IMG/VR virus record: IMGVR_UViG_3300021477_000137
Coordinates: 1-38,731 of that record
DNA from: a virus
Length of the DNA stretch: 38,731 nucleotides
Reading direction: 5' to 3' (one strand)
Shown piece by piece: positions 31,545 through 38,700 of the stretch. The first letter of the stretch is position 1, and every line of letters begins with the position of its first letter. The notes under the pieces are model-generated. The model was not told where the DNA came from. It did no database searches and saw only the letters and a list, made by a program, of their open reading frames with translations. Both the position numbers and the translations under genes were made by a program.

Positions 31545-31844
31545 ATGAAAGAATATACCTGTGCAAAATGCGGCGGATTCGTAGGAGAACAAGGTAAGAC
31601 TTACAGCTATGCTGGTCAGTGGTGTCATTGTACCAATCCCATGACCACCACACCCAAGGCGAAGAAGAGAGAAGTGCTTAAACAGCATCATGGTCAGGTT
31701 CACTGTATCGCCCAGTGCATTGACTGTGGATGGAATGACGAAGGAATGAATACTGCGGCTCGTTCTGGTACGAAGCACTGCCGAGAAACAGGTCATCGAG
31801 TTCAAATAGAGCGTGGTGTAACTTATTCACTCACCGCAATTTAA
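31545..31844 (+). CDS. Double zinc-motif protein, 99 residues
   Basis: CAKCGGFVGEQG at the start and CIAQCIDCGWNDEG plus HCRETGHRV at the end give two zinc modules. The C-terminal one (C-x-x-C-...-A-x-x-H-x-x-x-T-G-H) is a common small zinc-finger form. It lies in the recombination block. Function unknown. Confidence 0.6.
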   Translation: MKEYTCAKCGGFVGEQGKTYSYAGQWCHCTNPMTTTPKAKKREVLKQHHGQVHCIAQCIDCGWNDEGMNTAARSGTKHCRETGHRVQIERGVTYSLTAI

Positions 31845-31868
31845 CAGCCTAATCCCCCTCTCATTGAT

Positions 31869-32036
31869 ATGAAGAAAGAAGTAAAAGTCCCCACAGAATA
31901 CTTTGAGCGCCTTAGACTTCTCAAGGAGGATGCGCAGGGTGAATTGAAAAATCTCATCGGGTGGGATAAGGGTAAGCTCTGGCAACTGATGGGATATATC
32001 GAGGCCATTACTGACCAATTCACACAAAACCAATGA
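31869..32036 (+). CDS. Small helical protein, 55 residues
   Basis: The frame begins MKKEVKVPTEYFERLRLLKE and continues through GWDKGKLWQLMGYIEAITDQ, two amphipathic helices. A GATAT upstream gives little ribosome-site support, but the end is ATGA-coupled to the next gene. Unknown. Confidence 0.5.
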   Translation: MKKEVKVPTEYFERLRLLKEDAQGELKNLIGWDKGKLWQLMGYIEAITDQFTQNQ

Positions 32037-32341
32037 CCCACCTCACCGATATAGTACAAGGGAATATGGAGAAGTTTGAGCGGGATTTTTCCGGGTATGA
32101 AACTAATTTCATATATGGCATATTGGCGACCTTCGGTCGAGACGGAAAAACAACGATAAAATCCGCTGTTCTTTCCCTTCAAGTCGCTCTCATACAGGCA
32201 ATCATAGAAAGGGTGAAGGGGAAGCCAGACAAGTTACCAGAGATGGAATCTGACCAGTATGATGCGGGCATGTTGGCTATGAAATACGCCATCCTCTCCG
32301 ACCTCGAAGCGGCGAAGGAGGATATAACAAAACTACAATGA
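32033..32341 (+). CDS. Helical protein of unknown function, 102 residues
   Basis: The sequence is amphipathic helical (NMEKFERDFSGYETNF, LQVALIQAIIERVKGKPDKL, MKYAILSDLEAAKEDI). It is ATGA-coupled at both ends within the plus-strand block. No family recognised. Confidence 0.55.
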   Translation: MTHLTDIVQGNMEKFERDFSGYETNFIYGILATFGRDGKTTIKSAVLSLQVALIQAIIERVKGKPDKLPEMESDQYDAGMLAMKYAILSDLEAAKEDITKLQ

Positions 32342-32661
32342 TTACATTTGAACTGGCTAAGAAATTGAAGGAGGCGAGTTATAGTCATAATGGAATCCAG
32401 AAATGCCTAAAAGACCATCAGCATCCTATATCTACAGAATCAGGAATATGTGAGTATCTTCCTTGTCCTACCCTCTCCGAGTTAATCGAGGCCTGCGGGG
32501 ATGATTTCGAGGCACTCACTATGGAACGCTCTCATGTGGGCAACGGATGGAATGCCATAGCTTTTCACTCCTCCAGACACGGTCATGGGTCAACCCCTGA
32601 TGAAGCCGTAGCCTCCTTGTGGCTCTCCTTACACCCTACGGAGATAACCAAGAATATATGA
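32338..32661 (+). CDS. Conserved small phage protein (PTLSELIEACGDDF type)
   Basis: The protein has 107 residues. CPTLSELIEACGDDFEALTM, then GWNAIAFHSS and HGSTPDEAVASLWLSL form a pattern recurring in many phage hypothetical proteins. The second half resembles a short Hicb-like or dsRBD-like beta-helix unit. Coupled at both ends by ATGA. Function not known. Confidence 0.6.
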   Translation: MITFELAKKLKEASYSHNGIQKCLKDHQHPISTESGICEYLPCPTLSELIEACGDDFEALTMERSHVGNGWNAIAFHSSRHGHGSTPDEAVASLWLSLHPTEITKNI

Positions 32662-32831
32662 CCCCATCACCTATACAGAGGCCGAGGAAGATAGAAAAAT
32701 GCCTGCACGATTTCCGATTTTCCCATCAGGAGAAAATCCCGTGGGGAGAAGGGACAACGTGCCAGTTGATAGACGTGGTAATCTGTTCTAAATGTGGCCT
32801 TATCAAACGCTCTGATTCTTTCCCCCAATAA
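32658..32831 (+). CDS. Small zinc-binding protein, 57 residues
   Basis: From the ATG at 32658 (ATGA with the previous stop) the frame reads MTPSPIQRPRKIEKCLHDFR and ends in VICSKCGLIKRSDSF, with CxxC and an upstream C/H that may share one zinc. Similar short CxH...CxxCG proteins are common in phages. Unknown function. Confidence 0.55.
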   Translation: MTPSPIQRPRKIEKCLHDFRFSHQEKIPWGEGTTCQLIDVVICSKCGLIKRSDSFPQ

Positions 32832-32836
32832 CCCCC

Positions 32837-32896
32837 ATGCCTAACCCAACAATCCAAAGCATATTGAGGGAGTTTAATGTAGATACAATGTCATGA
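32837..32896 (+). CDS. Possible 19-residue peptide
   Basis: The frame reads MPNPTIQSILREFNVDTMS and stops with ATGA overlap on the next gene. Coupling is the main support. It may only serve to load ribosomes for the downstream membrane protein. Confidence 0.35.
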   Translation: MPNPTIQSILREFNVDTMS

Positions 32897-33033
32897 GCCG
32901 ATTCGGAGCAACACGATTTGATGGAGGCGGATGGAGTGAAGAGCATCACCCTTTTCGAGCAATCATTGTTTCGATTATCATCGCAATTCCTTTAGGGCTT
33001 ATTATCGGATATGTAATGTCACTATACCCATGA
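32893..33033 (+). CDS. One-pass membrane microprotein, 46 residues
   Basis: MSRFGATRFDGGGWSEEHHP is followed by a hydrophobic helix (IIVSIIIAIPLGLIIGYVM). It is coupled to neighbours by ATGA. It could be holin-like, but the charged N-terminus is atypical and no family is recognised. Confidence 0.55.
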   Translation: MSRFGATRFDGGGWSEEHHPFRAIIVSIIIAIPLGLIIGYVMSLYP

Positions 33034-33122
33034 GCCAGAAGCAAACAAAAAAAGCGAAGAAGCACACGGTCAACGTCATCCAAGCCATCGTAAATAGTCT
33101 CCTCTCCAATCCTAGTAAATAA
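33030..33122 (+). CDS. Basic microprotein, 30 residues
   Basis: The frame reads MSQKQTKKAKKHTVNVIQAI and ends NSLLSNPSK, a basic head with a short helix. It is the last gene of the plus-strand block and ends two bases before the terminator. Unknown. Confidence 0.45.
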   Translation: MSQKQTKKAKKHTVNVIQAIVNSLLSNPSK

Positions 33123-33123
33123 C

Positions 33124-33150
33124 AAAAAGGCCCATCATACGGGCCTTTTT
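33124..33150 (+). terminator. Strong intrinsic terminator, bidirectional
   Basis: AAAAAGGCCC (33124-33133) pairs with GGGCCTTTTT (33141-33150), with a seven-base loop and T-runs on both strands. It ends the plus-strand early block and would also stop minus-strand transcripts arriving from the right end. Confidence 0.88.
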
Positions 33151-33189
33151 TGTATCTCCCTACCTAGCGGGCATTTTCTATTCTATCAC

Positions 33190-33354
33190 CTATGCCGTGG
33201 TCGTGCCAGTAGAATTGTACCATTCCAAGAGAGAGTGAACGATGGTGCCGACGGTGAGCGTGTATACCCCATTCGCCGTGATGATCTGTGTGACAAGGCC
33301 GAAGAGGCCGACGACGATGACGTGAATCCAGGTGTTGTTTATAAATGCTTTCAT
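33190..33354 (-). CDS. Small membrane protein, 54 residues
   Basis: The frame begins MKAFINNTWIHVIVVGLFGL and continues through VTQIITANGVYTLTV, one or two hydrophobic segments, ending in EWYNSTGTTTA. It lies just before the bidirectional terminator on the minus strand. It might be a holin partner or another envelope peptide; start context is weak. Confidence 0.55.
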   Translation of the reverse strand: MKAFINNTWIHVIVVGLFGLVTQIITANGVYTLTVGTIVHSLLEWYNSTGTTTA

Positions 33355-33363
33355 GTGTATAAA

Positions 33364-33477
33364 TTACTTTGTAAGTAGAAACTGATGGCTAGCTCCGAAG
33401 CTGGACGTTCGGAACCCGCACGGAGGACGAACAATATCATCAAAATACCTAACTCTTTTTCTAAGCTCTTTTCCCAT
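33364..33477 (-). CDS. Possible 37-residue protein inside inverted repeats
   Basis: The frame begins MGKELRKRVRYFDDIVRPPC and ends in SHQFLLTK. Its last part covers the left arm of the 15-base inverted repeat. There is no clear ribosome site. It may be chance or a microgene carried by the repeat pair. Confidence 0.3.
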   Translation of the reverse strand: MGKELRKRVRYFDDIVRPPCGFRTSSFGASHQFLLTK

Positions 33478-33523
33478 GAATTGAGAATCTAAACCAAAGA
33501 ATAATCCCAGCCATCAGTTTCTA
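33376..33523. repeat. Perfect 15-base inverted repeat enclosing 118 bases
   Basis: TAGAAACTGATGGCT (33376-33390) is repeated in reverse complement at 33509-33523. The core GATGGCT recurs at 33739-33769 and, as AGCCAT, near 33557. The enclosed segment holds a possible 37-residue frame. It may be a long-range RNA stem, a mini mobile element, or a recombination site. Confidence 0.65.
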
Positions 33524-33531
33524 TGGCCTAA

Positions 33532-33699
33532 TTATACCACCAATCTTTGGATGACAACAGCCATGAGGGGACAGGCATAGAGCAGGAAAATGAACCCGAC
33601 TATAGGCCGTAGCTTGGGAGTTTTCCACATGTACAGCCCCACTATCCCCATCCCTATGAACCCTGATATGACGACAAAGGTCATCTGAATCTGTCCCAT
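33532..33699 (-). CDS. Two-helix membrane protein, holin candidate
   Basis: The protein has 55 residues. MGQIQMTFVVISGFIGMGIV begins the first membrane helix, a short loop KTPKLRP follows, and IVGFIFLLYACPLMAVVIQR is the second. Two helices, small size and place near the protease and transglycosylase suggest a holin or antiholin. A longer frame on the same stretch (33521-33739) is a shadow. Start context is weak. Confidence 0.6.
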   Translation of the reverse strand: MGQIQMTFVVISGFIGMGIVGLYMWKTPKLRPIVGFIFLLYACPLMAVVIQRLVV

Positions 33700-33738
33700 A
33701 TAGGTAAGACGGATGGGAGGGGGGATTCTTATAACACA

Positions 33739-33769
33739 ACAGCCATCCCCGTTAAACAGTGATGGCTGT
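33739..33769. other. Hairpin with GATGGCTGT stem
   Basis: ACAGCCATC (33739-33747) pairs with GATGGCTGT (33761-33769) around a 13-base loop. There is no T-run on either side. It reuses the GATGGCT core of the nearby 15-base inverted repeat. Confidence 0.5.
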
Positions 33770-33872
33770 CTGTGCGGAACTGGGAGATATTTACGACATG
33801 CTCATTGAGCAATCCACAAGTCAAGGGTTTCCCCTCTCCCATAAGGCCGACAAGTTGTTGGCCTCCATGTAG
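33762..33872 (+). CDS. Possible 36-residue plus-strand peptide
   Basis: The frame begins MAVCAELGDIYDMLIEQSTS and ends in SHKADKLLASM, with a helix-hairpin look. Its ATG is inside the hairpin at 33739-33769 and no ribosome site is evident. Low confidence. Confidence 0.25.
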   Translation: MAVCAELGDIYDMLIEQSTSQGFPLSHKADKLLASM

Positions 33873-34042
33873 ATTCATTATATACCAGATAGCAACAAAC
33901 GCCTATCACGGGAGATTACCACCTAACCCTTTCGGGTTATAGGGGCTTATTCTTTGTATTCAGCCCTCTCCAACGATATGGCGTTTGCGGCTTTTCGAGA
34001 AATGGCAATCTTTCGATTGCCCCCATATCCTACCAAATAAAA
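33873..34042. other. Non-coding segment with hairpins
   Basis: No convincing gene. It contains a CCTA-ACCC/GGGT-TAGG hairpin with a TTTC loop and TA bulge (33931-33950 region), and GGCAATC/GATTGCC with a TTTC loop (34004-34021). Together with the adjoining terminator it makes a structured 3' or intergenic segment. Confidence 0.4.
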
Positions 34043-34062
34043 GGCGCTCAATCAAGAGCGCC
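34043..34062 (-). terminator. Intrinsic terminator for the right-end minus-strand genes
   Basis: On the minus strand GGCGCTC and GAGCGCC form a seven-base stem with a six-base loop, followed by TTTTATTT. It lies directly after the stop at 34067, so it ends the fibre/protease transcript. Small membrane genes further left (33190-33699) would need readthrough or another promoter. Confidence 0.8.
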
Positions 34063-34066
34063 GTGT

Positions 34067-34270
34067 CTAGTCATGCCTCGGTATCCGTTCCACGAGGCCG
34101 TGGCGGGAGAGGAAATCCACCTTATGAAGAACCGAGCAGAACTGCTTGTCTTCATGGGTGATAGTCGGATCTGCAGTCTGGCAACAGCACGCCAAATCAC
34201 AGTAGCGCTTCACAAGGCGCTGTCTGCGTTCCCGATTTGCCGCTAAGTGGAGAAGAAGTTGGCGATTCAT
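34067..34270 (-). CDS. Small protein with Cys cluster, 67 residues
   Basis: The frame begins MNRQLLLHLAANRERRQRLV and includes RYCDLACCCQTADPTITHED, a basic helix then four close cysteines. Its ATG overlaps the upstream stop by ATGA. A longer 143-residue frame through a TTG at 34498 also covers it, but the two-gene reading has a good ribosome site. Unknown function. Confidence 0.45.
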   Translation of the reverse strand: MNRQLLLHLAANRERRQRLVKRYCDLACCCQTADPTITHEDKQFCSVLHKVDFLSRHGLVERIPRHD

Positions 34271-34395
34271 CGCTTCCTCCTTCCCGTCACGGCGTACCTC
34301 TGGGATTTCTTGAGGTACTTCCATGACACGATGCCCTTCATGTGGACTGGCGGAGAGAACGTCACCGCCTTGATGAACTGCGTGCGTAGGCGCAT
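34267..34395 (-). CDS. Basic microprotein, 42 residues
   Basis: The frame begins MRLRTQFIKAVTFSPPVHMK and ends WKYLKKSQRYAVTGRRKR. AAGGA five bases before the ATG is one of the best ribosome sites in the window, which is why I prefer it to the overlapping TTG frame. Bases 34396-34494 then form a short gap after the protease gene. Unknown. Confidence 0.5.
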   Translation of the reverse strand: MRLRTQFIKAVTFSPPVHMKGIVSWKYLKKSQRYAVTGRRKR

Positions 34396-34494
34396 ATGAA
34401 TCCTTTGGTTGTAAATGTGCTAATCCAAGGCGTCGTTGCCCTGGGTCAGCTCCGTCTTTTAGGCCGCCACTATGAGAGCGGAGATGGAGCTGGC

Positions 34495-35448
34495 TCAAGG
34501 TGCGACTGCTTTTGCCTTACCAAGAAGCGTTCCTATACCGTTCAGCCAATTCATAATGATAGTCCAAATCGAATCCTGTTTATGGTTCTGTGGCACCGGG
34601 TTTATAGCCGCTGGCTGGATAGCGGTGACGATGATTTGAATGCAACTACCCAGAAAATATCCATTCATCAGAACTTTGAACCAAGGATTGTACTGATCTA
34701 AGATCGGATATCCTGCCGTATTCGGCTGTTGATATCCTGTTACCTCATGGGCTAAGTCCCCCTGCGCCACAGCAGGTACATTCACCTGATTCCACTCCAT
34801 ATCATTCACAGGGATTCCGTAATTGACGGGTGCCTGGCAAAGAGCGGCTGACAGCACATCCGTCGGAGGCGTCGTCCATTCGGTCCCTATCCTTTGGTAG
34901 GCTATGTTCACAAAGGTGAGGAATTGCGCACCGATTGCCTGCATCGCAGGAGTAACGGCAGAAGGATTAAAGTAATCGGCATCGAACTGGCTCTGGTTGA
35001 CCCATTTTTGAGCCTGGGCTACAGAATATCCCAAAACCGACCTAGGTATCAGCCCATGCACCTGCATGAGCGTGGCGGCCTCTGTAGCGGCTCCTCCCGT
35101 GTCGGTAGCCCCGGAGAGTATCTCCAAGTATCTCTCTGATAGGGCAAACATGCCGTTTGAATCGTAATATCCATTCGATTGGAAGAAATTGAGGGCTTCG
35201 GGAGAGAACATATTGTTGTTCTTCAGGAGATTCAACTGCATTTCAACAGAATTGCAACTGCTCAAACACCAGCAACAATCCGAATCACTTTGACCCCATT
35301 TTTGTGGTTCATAATCAGTTGAGATCAGTGATGTCCAGTTTCCATCAGCTACTCTCACTTCATACTGTATCGGAAACACAAAGATTCCTTTGACTTTACC
35401 CCAAACCTTCTTATGGAAAGCATATTTCTTTTTTACCTTGAAGGTCAT
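34495..35448 (-). CDS. Papain-like (C1-type) cysteine protease
   Basis: From the ATG at 35448 (ATGA with the upstream stop) the protein has 317 residues. GQSDSDCCWCLSSCNSVEMQ contains Gln53 and Cys59-Trp60 at the papain spacing (Gln, six residues, Cys-Trp). ALSERYLEILSG follows where C1 enzymes have LSE-x-x-L. GDLAHEVTGYQQPN holds the candidate catalytic His234, and DQYNPW lies where the Asn/Asp helper is expected. The C-terminal 60 residues are hydrophobic (GYFLGSCIQIIVTAI, WTIIMNWLNGIG), so it may be membrane-bound. It could degrade an S-layer or cell-surface proteins during entry or exit, or process virion proteins. Confidence 0.75.
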   Translation of the reverse strand: MTFKVKKKYAFHKKVWGKVKGIFVFPIQYEVRVADGNWTSLISTDYEPQKWGQSDSDCCWCLSSCNSVEMQLNLLKNNNMFSPEALNFFQSNGYYDSNGMFALSERYLEILSGATDTGGAATEAATLMQVHGLIPRSVLGYSVAQAQKWVNQSQFDADYFNPSAVTPAMQAIGAQFLTFVNIAYQRIGTEWTTPPTDVLSAALCQAPVNYGIPVNDMEWNQVNVPAVAQGDLAHEVTGYQQPNTAGYPILDQYNPWFKVLMNGYFLGSCIQIIVTAIQPAAINPVPQNHKQDSIWTIIMNWLNGIGTLLGKAKAVAP

Positions 35449-35705
35449 AGATGTAGATTTTGAATTAGCGATACACCACCAATCGTTAGTAATGCTGATA
35501 TCACTGACCACACGGCTATAATGACAGTCTTGCTTCCCTTCTTCTCTCCGTCGTGGAAAGCACCTATCATCTCGATCTTTCCTATCCTAGCTTCCTGGGT
35601 CGCTACCTTGCTATTGAGGGTCGCAAGATGGACATTGATGCCGACCAGAAGCTCCTTCTGAATCCCCAGCTGAACCATTATTTCAGTGTGTTCTTTGACT
35701 TCCAT
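35445..35705 (-). CDS. XhlA-like coiled-coil membrane protein
   Basis: From the ATG at 35705 the protein has 86 residues: a coiled coil (VHLATLNSKVATQEARIGKI), a short charged linker, and a C-terminal membrane helix (TVIIAVWSVISALLTIGGVS). This layout matches hemolysin XhlA-type accessory lysis proteins. It starts one base after the fibre stop and overlaps the protease by ATGA, so fibre, this protein and protease are one unit. Confidence 0.7.
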   Translation of the reverse strand: MEVKEHTEIMVQLGIQKELLVGINVHLATLNSKVATQEARIGKIEMIGAFHDGEKKGSKTVIIAVWSVISALLTIGGVSLIQNLHL

Positions 35706-35706
35706 A

Positions 35707-38700
35707 TTATTGCGTAGCGACGACGCTATAGCTGAACACGTCCCCGGTGGCAATCGTGGCGGCCGTTATGGTGAATCCGGTCGTTGAGATTGACTGGGCA
35801 TCGGAGGATAGGATAGTCCCACTGTCCTCATTCACAAAGACGTGCACAGTCGTTCCGGTCGGATATGGATGGGCGAACAGCACGCCGCAGCTCGTGAGTC
35901 CAGTACCGAAGGTTATTGCGCCTGTCCTATCGTTACTGGCGGAATTGACTGAACCGCCGGAACAAGAAGTAAGTGTCGGTGCGTCACCCGAGACTATGAG
36001 ATGACCCCACTGATCTATCTCTTGGAACAGTTTGACCACCCCATTTTCAAGCCCCGCGATAATGGACACAAGCCCTTGGTATGCGTTGGATGCCACAGTC
36101 GAGGACGCGGCCACGGTGACGAGTTCAGCTGTAGGAGTACTTGTGCCCATTCCCACGAGTCCCCCGATTCCCACCACCATGAGGTTAGAGGTAGCGTTCG
36201 ATATGGAAAGCACATTAGGGCTAGAAGTTCCCACCACGGTAAGTTCAGCTGTGGCATTCGATGTTCCCACTCCCAAATTTCCGTTGTTCGTGACAGTCAG
36301 CTCGGTGTAGGGGGTTCCCTGGAACACGGTGCTGGAAGCTACGAGCAGATTCGGAATATTCTGGGTAGATGAAGCGTCGATTTCGAGCATAGCTCCAGGG
36401 GTTGTGGGATTGCTTCCGTTATTTCTCATATTCACGCCGACTCGATTATCCTTGGTGGCGGCGAGTGCGGCATTCGTCGGTGAACACGTGCCAACCAATC
36501 CGAAGCTGTTGCCGCCGAAGTAGAAGCTGTGGGCGGCGTTTGCATACATCACTGTGGTCTGTCCAGCCGTGGAGGCACCTACAGTCTGTGAGCTCGGGGT
36601 GATCTGCATGATAATGTCTCCGCGCGTAACTCCTCCGTTCTGGTCTCCCCAGCAGTCGTCGTTCATTCCCAATACCATGCCGCCTCCTGTATCAGTCGAA
36701 ATCCATCCGCCAGCAGAAGTCAGGAATTCACCACCACTAAAATAGGTTCCATGATTGAAGGTTCCGAAATACCCGGCGTTGGGATTGGTGCTATTGCCGA
36801 GTTGCATGATGCGGCCGTATGAATTTCCCACTATGCCGAGGAGCGCGTCAGGGGTCGCTGTGCCGATGCCGACCAATCCTTTTCCCGCCGCCGTTGCCAA
36901 TGCGACGCTGCCGTCAATGGTGGAAGTGGCAGACGTGCTAGTGCTTGTGAAATAGTTGAATGTGGGAGATGTGGAGGAAATCGTCGTGCCTGAATTGTTG
37001 ACCCCAAGCCATCCTTGGGTGGTGGGATTGGAAGAACCGCTCCCACAGGTGGTTGTTGCCATTAGGCCGATCGTGTTCACATCCACGCACGGGCTTCCCG
37101 ACGAAGCGAGAGACGAGACTACCTCGTTCGTGGTCGAGGCCGTACCTGATGTCGTTATGGCCGTCGTAGAAGCATACGGAAGCGTGGAAGCAACTGTGCC
37201 TGTAGCTGTGTACTTATTCGCTACGACGCCCGAAGCCCCTACCACGGAGAGGGCGGTGTACGGAGTGGTCGTGGCAATGCCGAAGAATTGGTTACTGCCT
37301 CCGAAGTTGGTGCAGTCATTGCATCCCACTTTTGCTCCGAATCCGAAAGCCATGGCGTTGTTAACCCCGGGCGCGAGTATGTCGGCACCTTGGCCGAAGA
37401 TGCCATCGTCCCCTTCTGCCGTTATCGTGCCTCCCGCCTGATCGCCGATGACGGTATCATTGCTGCCACTCGTCATATTGACGCCAGCCTGCCAGCCGAG
37501 AAGCGTGTCGAAAGAGCCGTTCGAGATTCCATATCCTGCGACTCCGCCCACTGCCGTATTCCCATTCTGTGCATCCTCGTTATAGAGAGCCTGGTAACCT
37601 AGAGCAGTTTCATTCGCGCCAGTTGAGTTGTTCCAAAGAGCACCGCTCCCTACGCAGGTGTTTTGAAATCCAGTCGAATTGTACTGGTCGCAATAATTGC
37701 CGATGTTCGCGTTGTCGCGTGCGGTCGTGACGTATTTCCCCGTCTCGTAACCCACATTCAGATTGTCAACGCCGGTCGAAGAAGTGCCTGTGCCTCCGCT
37801 TGCCCCGATATTCAAATCTTTCATGCTGGAAGAACCCTCTATCGGGACGATGGCCGATATGATATTACCGATATTCTGCTGGGTGATTGGAGCGTCCGAT
37901 GTGACAGGCGCACCTTGCGCGTTCAGATACGCGGCAAGGAGTTGTGCTTCAAGCGTGTAGCCTGCTCGGTTGAGGTGTAGATGGTCGGTCGAAAGGAGGA
38001 TGGAAGGCGGCAGCGTATCGCCGACGCATCCCACGTTGTCGCCGGGGATGTTGAGGGCGCACTGGGCAGTGATGAGTTCCTCACGGATGTCGAGATAGTG
38101 TCCGGGGAAGTCGGCAGCGAGCTTGTTGTTCATGGCGATGACTGAGGCGTATCCGGTCGAAGTCGAGACCTCGCTTCCAGTCGTGGTCACGGACATGACG
38201 ACATAGTGCTTCGGATTCGGAAGCGCGGCTACCTGCGCTTGGATTGCTGCGGGGACTGTCGAGGTCGAATTGGCGGTATCGTCGTTCCTACCCTCCCAGA
38301 AGACCTGATAATCATTCCAACGCTCGGGGTGCTGGAAGAACTCCGCCGCGATTTGAGATGTGATATATCCCGGATAACCGAATGCTGACGTTCGCAGGAC
38401 GCTAGACGATGCGGACGGCCACGATAGGTACTGCGGGAGCATCTCGATGAAGGATGTGACCGATCCTCCCGTGAGACCGCTTCCAACGCCATAGGTCATG
38501 CTGTCGCCCCACGCGGTGATGGCGTAATTGGCAACGACGTTGGTTGTGGTTGCATAGGTGGTCGTTCCCGTACCCCCGCTTATAACGGAAAGCGGCGTAG
38601 TCGTGCCAGAGACCGTCGTACCATTTACCGAATAGTAAGCAAGCTGGCCGAAGTTTCCTGAATTGACTGTTCCTGAACCTCCTCCGCCTGTGATACATGT

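Noticed and set aside
33521-33739. 72-residue minus-strand frame
   Set aside because: The two-helix membrane frame at 33532-33699 on the same strand is more protein-like; this one has random composition.
34067-34498. 143-residue minus-strand frame from a TTG start
   Set aside because: It needs a TTG without a ribosome site; two smaller frames with AAGGA and ATGA coupling fit better, though I am not certain.
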